Positions 39,238-50,241 of a DNA stretch of 64,000 nt are shown here, piece by piece. Numbering within the stretch: the stretch's first letter is position 1; the number at the start of each line of letters is the position of its first letter. A model generated the notes under the pieces. That model was not told where the DNA came from. It searched no databases and saw nothing but the letters and a program-made list of their open reading frames with translations. The position numbers and the translations under genes were made by a program. The stretch spans positions 1 through 64,000 of the forward strand of contig CAJNOL010000389.1 of NCBI GenBank assembly GCA_905250125.1, written 5' to 3'. This DNA comes from Rotaria sordida (taxonomy: Eukaryota > Rotifera > Eurotatoria > Philodinida > Philodinidae).

Positions 39238-39717
39238 TTACTTATTTATTTTTAAATTTAAATTAGATGGAAAACGAAATTTTTCTTTTTTACATTCATC
39301 TATTACATGATCACATTGATGATATGAAGCAGGAGCACGAAAACTATTTGGAAAACCTGGACAATAATATTTCGATTGATTTTTTCGACGATGTAAACGT
39401 GGTTTTAATCGACCTCTAGTACATTTTGGACATCTTGGATAGATACCATGTCCAACCATATAAATAATACGTGAAAGAAGATCAGATTTATTTCCAAAAG
39501 GATTTTGATGATTAAAACGAAGAATATTTTTAAGTACTGGTATTGTCATAGCACTTAATTGAGTACGTAAGGAAGGTGATTTGGGTTTTTTAGTTGTTAT
39601 TGTCTTTTGTTTTTTAATTTCTAATAATTTTTTATCATTATTACCTTCGATTTCATCTGTTGAATTGGATATATTATTATTTTCTCTTTTCAAACTTAGA
39701 CGTGTTATAGGAGCCAT
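39238..39717 (-). CDS. Small stand-alone PADR1-type zinc-ribbon protein
   Basis: One exon, 159 aa. The N-terminal ~50 residues are basic and disordered (KKQKTITTKKPKSPS), fitting a nuclear protein. Residues ~52-90 form a helical SAP-like/PADR1 segment (LSAMTIPVLKNILRFN, FGNKSDLLSRIIYMV). Residues 91-140 hold a zinc-binding pattern C96-x2-C99, C119, C135 with the PADR1 signature PRCPKC..GRL and YYCPG. In PARP1 this module is the third zinc site next to the WGR and catalytic domains; none of those follow here. A DNA- or PAR-related nuclear role is inferred from the domain only. Its stop codon is 71 nt from the PITRM1 start on the same strand, so it is the first gene of the putative operon. Confidence 0.82.
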   Translation of the reverse strand: MAPITRLSLKRENNNISNSTDEIEGNNDKKLLEIKKQKTITTKKPKSPSLRTQLSAMTIPVLKNILRFNHQNPFGNKSDLLSRIIYMVGHGIYPRCPKCTRGRLKPRLHRRKNQSKYYCPGFPNSFRAPASYHQCDHVIDECKKEKFRFPSNLNLKINK

Positions 39718-39949
39718 TCACTTTACAAATGACATGCTTGTGCAATTACTTCTTATCAGTGTGTAAAAATGAAAAAAAAAACAAAACAAAGATAATAACA
39801 TGTAAATATATATTTATGTATGTTAATGTCCAATCTCAAATCCGTCTAATGAGAGAACCTCTTCAGCTGTCTCCTTCCAATTTTAATGATCTTTCTTGTC
39901 TACAGATACTACATAGTATTCTAATAAGCGTTTTTTTTTTGAATGTGTT

Positions 39950-40075
39950 ATATTTCGGCGCGATTTTGTTGAAAACTTCTAAATTTTTTTATGAAAACTA
40001 GTCTAATTGAGTTCTCTATTTATACAACGTTTCAGATCAAAATTCGATAACTTAACCAAATCTCAATAATAAACT
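39950..40075. repeat. Fragment of foldback family A
   Basis: The words TTCTAAATTTTTTTATGAAA, CTAGTCTAATTGAG and GTTTCAGATCAAAATTCGA closely match the right arm of the element at 37801-38420 (TTCTGAAATTTTTTATACAA, CTAGTCTAATTGAGATC, GTTTCAGATCGAAATTCGA). Only one arm is evident. Confidence 0.6.
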
Positions 40076-40194
40076 AAATCTCCTTGTAGAATTTTTATAA
40101 GAACATTGTAAAATATCTATAGACAAAAAACATCATTGAAATCAGAAGGGACAGCAGAAGAAGTTTACTCGTAAGTTAACTTGAGATTCTCACA

Positions 40195-40540
40195 TTAGAC
40201 GCGTTCAATATCACATTGCAGAAGAAGTTTTCATGAAAAACTCCATTAGTCTCTAGATAGATGTTGATGGATTGTGTTGAAACAATGACATTTCAAGTGA
40301 TCCAATCATCGATAAAGAAATTAAAGTAGAATTCATGAAGTTATAAATAAGTTTCTATAGAAGAACAGCTTTTATAGAAAGTTATTCATAACTATTATGA
40401 ATCTGAACTTAATTTTTGTTTATTGATGATTGCAATATCTGAAATATCATTGTTTTAATATATTTCACCAACATCTATCTAGAAACTAATGGAAGTTTTA
40501 ACGACAACTTCTTTCTCGATCCGACATTGGACGTTATCTC
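40195..40540. mobile_element. Short foldback element
   Basis: Left arm from ~40195 and right arm to ~40540 are imperfect reverse complements with little spacer. Shared words include CCATTAGT(C/T)TCTAGATAGA, GATGTTG, AATCATC(G/A)ATAAA and GAAGAAGTT. It has no coding capacity. Confidence 0.75.
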
Positions 40541-41024
40541 AGTTTGGACGCTCACATATATATATATATATCTATCTATCAAAGTGATGTTTTGTATCAT
40601 CAATAATATTTTCAGTGTTTATTCTCACGCGTACACAGATAAATTAGAAATAGTAAACGACAAGGAAATAACAACATGTTTTAAATAATTATGAATAAAA
40701 ACAATAGTAAAGGGACACAAACAAATTGAAAACAAGAAATCTTCTTTCATTATTATTTCAAATATTGATTAAGAAAAGAAAAACATAGACAACACACGGA
40801 ATGTAATACATGATTGACATTGAATCGACTTAGATTTAGTTAAGAAAGTAGATTATTAAAAATTTCAAATTATAGATGTTTGTAAATCGACTAGGATAGA
40901 TAATCATCTTTTACAATATTAATTGAAGATATAATCGATAATATAGAAAAACAAGAAAAAAGAAAATAAAACAAAACAACCGAGAGATTCATTCACAAAG
41001 AACATAAATTTTTTAAATAGAATT

Positions 41025-44000
41025 TTAAACATTTGCATAATGAGGTGATTTTGATCCAACAAGATAAAAATGATATTGATTTGAATTGAAACGTAATATA
41101 CCATGATAAAGGCCAAGTGGTTCATATGGAAAAAGTTCAAAACAAGACAAAATTGGTAGAAGAGATGCTACATCATTTAATGATTCTTGATGATAGACGT
41201 ATTTAAATGTATTAGATCTATTGAGAGGAATAAATAAATATTTTCAAACAACAATAAAAATGTGTTTTTTTTTTGTCATACGTATTTTGACTTTGTATTA
41301 AATTGTACACATTATTATTGATTGTCTCGCATCCTTCCGATGATTTGATTAATGTTGCAGAATTTACTGATTTAGTCAATTGTGCATCATATTTATCTTT
41401 TCGAAGTATATCAATATTTGATAATGGTGGAAATGGATTTCTAGTTTGCAAAAAAAAAACAAATAAGAAATAGTTTAATCAAAAATTGAAATAATTCGAT
41501 TTTATTACAATAAAATCATTTTGATTAGAGATTAAATAAAACAGATGATAAATATTTACTTTACAAAACATTCTAATAATTTATGATTATTCTAATTGTT
41601 CGAAAGAATTTTTTATTGATAGATATTGATGCAAAAAAAACCCTATTTCATCTAAAGTTCTCCAGGACAAACTTTTTTCGAGTCTTGAATCCTGTTTTAT
41701 TTCCAAAATGTTCCATCCTGTGGGGAACATTCGGAATTGTCTCACAGGACTCTGATCCTATCATATTTTAACAACATTGACAAACTGAAGAATAGTTAAC
41801 ATATATATATATATATATAGAAAGAGAAATTATTTTTAATATTTGGTGATAAATTGTACAAAGAAATGATTAAGCACATCGGAAATCAAGTTTATTCAAA
41901 AAGTAATATTTTTGATAAAAAACAAACACTTGTATATCAAAATTATTATGCTTAGCCTCGATATGACTTTTAACATCAATGTCATCAACAAAAATAGTAA
42001 TGCTCGTAGAAATTAAAATTCCAGAAAACAGTCATTGACTAATAAATCATCAGATTTACTCATTTTTTTGTTCAATTTGATATAATTTCTTTCTTTATAT
42101 TGGGTTTTGTTTTTCATATATCTATCTGACTATATTGAATATTTGTCAAAGTATAAACATTTCGAAATGTGTTATGTCTAGAAAAATTTGCCGGTTGTTG
42201 AATACACTTGACCTAGTTTGATTGTACGATCAGTGAATCAGTGCAAATTCTAGTACTATGAGAACTTGTCGATCTGACTGTACACAATATAAAGAGCAGT
42301 ATCATCAAAACAAAAAAGAATCCTGTTTAAAGATTATTCATTGAGAAGTCATAAAATCAAAACGAGATGATTCCAACAACATCAGACAAATCTCATGTTT
42401 TTCCTGTTAAAATTTTTTTGGTAAAAATAGTCTTTAATTATTTTTCAATAATACTTACAAACATGTTCTTCGTCTTCGATTAAAAAGTGTTTCAACATGT
42501 TTTGTATTAATTCGATTGCCATCTATAGGTCGTCGAAATACTCTTGAAACATCAGGCATTAAAAATGATGATGATGGTGTATCAGAAAATGTCCATTTTT
42601 CCCAAACTCTAGAAGAAAAAAAAACAAAAAAGTTTCCTTTTTTTTTTTAAATAAAATTATTTATTAAAAAACAAATCTACCGTTTCGAACAACAATCTTT
42701 AAATGAATCTTTCATATTTTTCTCATAAAATGAACGTCTTAATAAATAACCTAAACCATAAAATTGATCAACACGATAAATTAATTCGACTGAACCATTA
42801 ATAATATCATAAGCTAAGATTATAAAAGATCAAAATAAGTTTTAAAAAACAAAAAAAACAAAAACAGATCAATGAAAATATTACAATTCGGATTCCACAT
42901 TTGAATTGCACCAATTGTTTCATCTTTTCGAAATGTTTCACTTAATAATGCAAGTGTATAAAGAAAATCTGGTGATAAAATAAGATCTTCTTCAATAACA
43001 ATTATTTTATCCTAAATCAAAATTATCTTCTTTTTTGATTTTGTTTCTACAAAATTAAATAATTTCAATTTTATTTTACTTTATTCGAATATATTTCCCA
43101 AACTCTTTTCAATGATTTTTCATAATGTTCTAAAATATCATATATATATATTCATATTTTATTTATAAAATAAATATTTTATCATACCAATATATGTCGA
43201 ACTATTCGATGTTTTTTCACCACGAAATCCAAATAGATCAATTAAAGCAAGTGGTTCAGTAAATTTTTCATCAACAGCAACCTAAACAATAAAAAACACC
43301 GATCAATAAAATTCTTTTTAAATAAAAAACAAGAAAAAAAAGGTCTCAAAACATACAATAACATTTTCAACATTAATTCCTGGTTGCATTAATAATGTTT
43401 CCAAACACATTCGAAGAGAATTATGTGAAATACCTTTAGAAAAAAAAAAAAAAAAACTTTCTATTTTACAAAAATGAAATCAAAATCAAAATAAACCAGC
43501 AATAATTAAAATTGGTGTTGAATAAATTGGATTGTCTTCTAATGTTTTATTTATTAATGGAATTGCAACTAAATTTTTATCAAGATTTGTACCTTAACAA
43601 AGAAACAAAGAATAATTTATTTCAAAATAATAATCAATGAACAACAGTATATTTACCAGTACAAAAATCTCCATAACCATCATAACGTGAACAAAATTCA
43701 CGTCGTTTATCATTTCGATATGGTAATGGATCAGGTCGAATTGGAACACCTTTTACTAAAAATTCCAAATTCATACTTAATGATAATTCTATAACAATAG
43801 ACTGAAAGTTTTAAAATTTTTAATTAATAGAAAGTATTGACAAGGATTTTGATTCTGTATCTTTTGTTTTTTCTTTTACAAAGTTAATCACAGAATTGTT
43901 CGTATATTTAAGAAAATGTCTTACACAGATACGATTTTTTGTAACCGGAACTAATCGATATCGGAGAGATACTTTCACAATCGCAGTACAGTTTTCAAAC

Positions 44001-47000
44001 TTTTATTTTATATCAAAAAAAGTATACTATTTGATTTCTTTCATAAACAGCAACAAAAAAAAGCAAGGGATTCAGTATTCAATTGTTGTTTTTCTACTTC
44101 TAAAATCCGATCAATGTCGCTAAGTATATGTTTTCTTGTTGCTGATGACGTTGAAATCTTCATACAATGTCTAATATTTGTAAGAAAAATTTCAATTGAT
44201 ATTGCATCTGAGAAAACCCGACGAGTAGTAGCACGATTTTTAGCTTTTACAACCCTGATATTTCCTAGAAGAAAGTAATTAGGAATTTTGAGTCTAGAAC
44301 AATTTCTACTCTCTTCATTGAGATCCATCAAATCTGAAACTTTCAATTTTTTTCTGATGAATCGTTCTCTATATAATTATAATCTATTCGTTACTATTTT
44401 CCGTTTTAGATAATATTGAAATATTTTTTCTGCTCGAAAAAAAAAATAAAAAATAAAAACCAATTTCTAATGCTTCGGTTTTCACTCACATGTTTGTGGT
44501 ATACACATTCGTTTGTCAATTGGAGGTGCATAAGTACTTCCCACTCCTGCATATGAAATCTAAATACATATACATGCATGTATACAGAATTAAAATAAAT
44601 AATTAAGCATTCAATAACTAAGAAAAAATATAGAGAATCTGAATAAATGATTGAGTAGAATTCTATTTTCTCTTTTACATGCATCATAAAATCATGTGAT
44701 GACTATTTCTAAGAGATTCATTACAATAAAAGCAATAATCACATTGATACAACAATCATTACAACGTCGATAAACAAACCTCTTCATAAGGGCTAAAACC
44801 TTTAATGCCCTTTTGTCCCACAAGTGCCCAAACATCACGATATTTCAAATTTTGTATAGTTGCACTTCCAAGATCAAAAAAAAGAGTTTTACTGTGCTGA
44901 CTAAGCCTAAAGATAGAGAAAAAAATTAAACATATTTATAACTCTGATAATAATTAAACATTCTTTCTTTTTCTTTTTTCCTAAAACAAAAAATTCTGCT
45001 CACTCATTTTTTTCATTAAAATAAAATATTAACACAAAAAATTAACGAAAAAACTCATTTTACGATTATGTCTTCAAAATTATAATTAATATTCGTTTTG
45101 AAATAATGTACAAATACTCAAGAACCATAATCAAGAAAAAAAAAATAAGTCAATCTATTTTTGTCACTGCCAACATTATTTCGAATAAAATCTCCTAAAC
45201 TAAATCAATACATATATAGCACAATAAATACACAAATGTTATTTTTAATCATGAGTATTAAAAGAAGAAAAAACTATTTATGATAAAATTAATTGAACTA
45301 TTTACTTTAATGATGCTTCATCAAATGTAACAGCAATAATAATAACATTATCTTCAAGATTTTCAAGAAAGATTTCTAAATTTGTACTATCTTAAAACCA
45401 AAAATAAAATACATATATAAAAATATAAATTTATTTTCTAGTTCAATTACCATCTTTCCATGTATCAAAATGTCCTGTTCGAATAATTTCTTTACCATTT
45501 GAAACAACAACTATATTTAAACCACGACCAGCATCATTAATACCTTTTGAAATAACATATTTTCCATCAACACATATTTTTGGTTCATCATTATTATCTT
45601 TTCCTGTATAAACATGTACGGCAAATTCATTTTCTTTACATGTTTGAAATAAACCACAATTTTCAACAGTTTTACTAACAACAATTTTTCCTGCTTTATT
45701 AACTTCCATATTTGGAAATGAAAGTGGAGTTATTCGACCCACTTGATTATTAAAAGAAAAACATAAGTTAGAAGAATCAAAAGAAAAAAATGAATAAACA
45801 TACAAGGAAATTGAGCACAACCACTAATATGTGCAGCTGAACCAAATTCACGTTTACCTTTTGATTGATGCTAAAATACAAAAACAAAAAGTTTATATAA
45901 TCTTTTTCATGAACTAACGATATCATTGATTTCTAGAATAAACTTTTATGAGATCTTTTTTTATCTTAGTATAAGTTATTTTACATATGTATAACTTATT
46001 CTAATTCGAGAATTTTTTAATTATGAATGTAATACAAAACTTATTCAAATTTTCTTTCGTTTATTTATAACTTCTAAAATCTAATGCATTTGATATCATT
46101 CTCACGATAATTCTCATCACATCTGGAATATTCTCTGCAATAATAGTTGAGAAATGATCAGTGAAAAGATATATTATTCAATAAAAAAAAAAAACTAGAC
46201 TAATTCTTACTAACTCTAAACCAACTTATTTCACTTTGGAATACGCCATTTCATGGCGAAGCTGTAGCGTCACGCTTTTTATGGACTCAAACCTGAGAAA
46301 AGCTAAACAACTAAATCAGGATCTTGTTTGAACCCGACATTAGACTTTGGCGGTTCCAAAAAATCGGACCGTTAAATTCTCAGATAGATACGAAAGTTTT
46401 TAAATCTATGGCGAAAAATCTTCATTTTTTTTTTCATTTTTGAGATTAAAGATTTCAGTATATACGTATCATATTGTTTTGTTTAAGTACTGAAATATGT
46501 GGCGGTTTTAATGTCAACAATTCAACAGTTGAAGTTTCTCAGAACATCTCTAAAATTTTTGTACCTATCTAATGATTTAACAGTTCTGGTTCCACGTGAT
46601 ATTTTGAAAATCGAATCGGAACCGCTTTTTTTCTCATTTTTAGTAATCGTAACTACAATTTCAGGTAACTTTTGGAATCGTCGAACTCTACCCAACAGAC
46701 CCAAACTCGAGTTTTTTTCCACCAATAGTTAACATCCAATGTGTATATGAACAGGTGAAGGATTTAGGTTTTAGCTATCTATTAACTGCTCTCAAGGAAA
46801 AAAGTCACAGTACAGTTATTTCTTGGTGTTCACTTTCCCATCATTCGATACTTAATAAATTAAAAAATCTCATTAAATTGGTAAACAAAATTTGTCATTG
46901 AAAATCATCAAATCAACAGTAACACTAAAACTTTCAGCTTCAGGCACTAGTTTTAGTTATATTTATGCAAATAAGATCAAGCAAGTGGGGAGCTGCGGGT

Positions 47001-48120
47001 CTATGTTTTTATGGACTTGGAATTACAGCTTCCTACATCTAATCTTCACTTGAACTTAACAATTATTTTATAGGTCATTTTTTGATTTCATTATGAAAAA
47101 AACTTAGCTTACCATTTCAATAGCTTTTCCACGTGCCAGTCCTTTTTGACCAATCATAACAAATGAATCTCGATATTTAACCTTTTTTATTACTTGACTA
47201 CCATAGTTTTCTAATAATGATAATGATGCTTCTCTTAATCTAGAAAATAAAAATAAAAAAAAAATATATATATAAAATAAAGCATAAACAATAAAATTCT
47301 TCTTGAACTTACGCATAAACCATTTCATCAAAACTAGCTAAAATCAAAATATCACCATCATTTAACTTTAATCGTAGAGTTCTTAAAAAGAAATTTTCTA
47401 AAATAACAAAGCAAAACTTATTAAATTTTCTTTTATCATAAATATATACATTGACTTTACCTTCTAGATATGTATCAAATGTTTCTATGAATTTAACATC
47501 ATAAGTTTTACCATCAACTACTACTATATTAGATCCACGACCAATTTTTAGATCTTTTATATTTTTATGAACTAGTCTAAAAGAAATAAATAAGAAAAAT
47601 AATCTAAAATTTATCTATATAATTATTTATAATAATACATACAATTTATTATTAAAACATATAATTGGATATTGTTCTGTTCCAATTCCTGAAATAACTT
47701 TATATGGAATAGAATCATATGAACATTTTTCATCAATTTCACAGCCTAAGAAAAAAAAATAAATAATTAAATTTTTTTCAAAAATAATATCTAATTTATA
47801 AGAGATTGTTTTCCTCACCAGCATCTGCAACTGATGGCCATTTTGTTTGTTGCTGTAAAGTAGGATATTCGTCTGTTTGATTTTGATTATATATTTGGTC
47901 ACGTATACGGAAGTTTTTATCTGATGGATTATCGGATACTAGAAAAAAAATCATTTTAACAAAAGCAAAAAAAAAAATAAGAAACTCTAAACATACGATT
48001 TCGTTTTGAAAGAACATATGTATTTATAAAAATCACAGTAATTGAGACTAGAATAATCATTGCAAAGAAATTGCCCACACCACCAAATTGTTTATGAATA
48101 ACTCGTTTGAATTTTCTCAT
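41025..48120 (-). CDS. POMGNT1: Protein O-mannose beta-1,2-N-acetylglucosaminyltransferase with two ILEI domains (about 22 exons)
   Basis: Type II Golgi protein: a short basic tail, then a signal anchor (FFAMIILVSITVIFINTYVL). Exons 48120-47997 to 47239-47113 encode a first ILEI/FAM3-type stem domain (GRGSNIVVVDG, FDTYLE, LASFDEMVYALREA, YRDSFVMIGQKG). Exons 45870-45804 to 44906-44780 encode a second (KICVDGK, GRGLNIVVVSNG, FDTWKDG, VTFDEASLK, YRDVWALVGQKG). After a linker comes the GT13 catalytic domain: EFCSRYDGYGDFC, VIEEDLILSPDF (the EED metal-binding motif), IQMWNPN, QFYGLGYLLRR, WEKWTFSDTPSS and MPDVSRVFRRP. The C-terminal region ends at 41025. The enzyme adds GlcNAc to O-mannose on alpha-dystroglycan. 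Exon 44333-44098 is tentative: without it the frame breaks between 44490 and 43801. With it the protein is 924 aa, against 660 in human. Confidence 0.9.
41801..41818 (+). repeat. (AT)n microsatellite in a POMGNT1 intron
   Basis: Nine AT units inside the 1.0-kb intron between the catalytic-domain exons 42608-42459 and 41440-41282. Confidence 0.85.
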
Positions 48121-50241
48121 TGTCGTTTTTTTAATTTCGTCTATAAAGCATTCAGAGAATCAATATTAATTCGTTTGTTTTTTTGTTTTGTGTCTTAACT
48201 ATATCTGAAAAAAGATAATAATTAACAATATAATGATAATGATATTATTTTCATTCATAAATCTTTCATTAAATTTGAATACTAGATTTGATTTAACTAG
48301 AGAACATTTTCAACTGATTAATCGCTTTTGAATCTGGACTCTGTACATCAGGTAGAGTTCAGTATGATATGAAAAACCTCAAAAGGATGGATAAGTCCAA
48401 TTACGCCTTCTGTCAATAGTTATAGGCATTTTACTAGAATTTTAGCCTCTAGTATAGTATATATCAACAAATCGAATAATGGTATTTCGACCTGAAATCT
48501 TAGCCACAGAGAGATCTATTTGTCAGTAGAATATTCTGAACATTTCATCTCAAAAGAGTATTTCCTTCTCGAGATATCAAAGTTCCAAAAAATGACTTAT
48601 ATTCGATGAAAAATGCTAGAATATTCTGTTTTTTAGAACTTTAACATCTTGGATAGGAAATCTTTTTTTCAGCTGAAATTTTCAGAGTATTCTACTGACA
48701 AATAGATCTATCTGCGAGCAAAATCTTAGGTTAAAATACTAGTATTCGATTTATTGGTATATACCGTACCAGAAGCTAAAATTCTAGTAAAATGGCTATA
48801 ACTCTTGACAGAAGGTGTAATTGGACTTATCCTTTTAAGATTTCCCATATCCCACTGAACTCTACTTTATGTACTAAGTCCAAATTCAACAGCAATTAGT
48901 CACTTGATAACGTCCTTCAAAAGTAGTCTAGATAGTGGGCAACATCTATCGAGCATGTAGACATGACTTATTTTCTGTCAAAAACCAATTTTTTTTCTGT
49001 AGAAATATTAGCTTCTTGTACTCAAAAATAAGATTCATAGAAAAAAAAGTAAAGCTTCCGATAAAAAATCCCTGAGGGTGTCTTATCGTAATCTTCTATG
49101 AAACAACTTTTTATTTTAAAAACTAGTAAATGATATCTCACTCGATGTAATGTTTTATGCTGATTCCAAATACGTCTTTATTTTTCTCACAAAGTGCTTC
49201 TGTGAGTGAAAAAAAGTGGCGGTCAACATTTAGTGAAGGTGTCTTTTTCGAAAACGCTTAACATGAAAAGAATAATTGCTTTATTTGAGAACGAAAGTTT
49301 TTCTTATAAATCGTTAGAGTAAAAGTCCTATTTTCAGATTATATATGATTTATTGTCCGACTCTTTTTATTCTTCAAAAAAAAAAAAATGTTTTTCTCTC
49401 TAAATTTTTCGAATTAATTCAGCAATTGGAACAAATTTTTTCTTACCAAAGAATTGGTCATTAATCAAAGTGTATAAGTTATTATTCACATCTCGAAAAA
49501 TCTCACTTTAATTTTTTTCATCTGATGTCCACGTTATTGTCCACTAAAGTCTAGACAAACGAATTAATGTATCTAAAATAAAACTAATGAATTTCTTTCA
49601 GAACAGAATGAAAAGAATTAAATATCATTGATATGAATAAAAAATTTCTTTGTAAAAAAAAGGTTATCTTACTTTGACATTTAAAACAATAGAAGTATTT
49701 ATTTATTTAATGAATACCACTTAGTAACATGAATTCTATGTTTGATAAATAATGACAAGATAGAGAAAACCGGCAAGATTTAATTTATAAGAGTATTTAT
49801 AATGAGTAAGATAAATTTTTCAATTGCAGTTTTATGATTATTTTGTATTCATTTGAGATTTAGAAGTTAATATCATGATTGTTTGCTTAAATGCTTACGA
49901 ATTATGTTAATATTTATAAAATCAAATAGGTGTTAAATCTATAAAATGTTGATCAAGAAGTAAAAGCAAAAGCATATGAATACTTTTTTCTATTTAAATA
50001 GAAAAAGAAAAAAAATCAATTGATTATCTTTTTTTTTTGTTTCGAATAGAAATTAATTAATAAAAAAAAGAATTTCAGTAACTGTTGCATTCAATAAACA
50101 TTTATATCAGGATAATATAAATCATTTTCTTTTCTTTTTTTTTTTTGTTATTTGGATTAATTGAAAATATTAATTTTTTAATTGCAATAAGATGACCAGT
50201 ATTTCAAATAATAATTAATAATTAACAAAAACCAAAATATA
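48121..50241. other. Upstream region of POMGNT1, no gene seen
   Basis: AT-rich. The first ~180 nt is the presumed POMGNT1 promoter and 5' UTR. A family A foldback occupies 48299-48919. The remainder has only short AT-driven frames and homopolymer runs. Confidence 0.5.
48299..48919. mobile_element. Foldback element, family A, copy 3
   Basis: Arms of about 290 nt, left from ~48299 and right to ~48919, are imperfect reverse complements. Shared words include TAGAGTTCAGT, AAAAGGAT, AAGTCCAATTACACCTTCTGTC-like sequence, TTTTACTAGAATTTTAGC and GTATATA. The sub-terminal TTTTGAATC.GGACT..GTACAT and internal ATTTCGACCTGAAA blocks relate it to the elements at 27.75 and 37.8 kb. It lies just upstream of POMGNT1. 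Confidence 0.82.

Larger units (their letters stand above)
39718..41024. other. Intergenic region, holds two repeat elements
   Basis: Between the 5' end of the PADR1-type gene and the 3' end of POMGNT1. The base next to the start reads TTTGTAAAG then TGA then ATG on the minus strand, so a splice-leader acceptor is possible. It holds a family A fragment (39950-40075) and a foldback (40195-40540). No gene seen. Confidence 0.5.

Noticed and set aside
46499-46732. Opposing ~70-codon frames in a POMGNT1 intron
   Set aside because: Both strands are open over the same bases and neither resembles a known protein; more likely repeat sequence.
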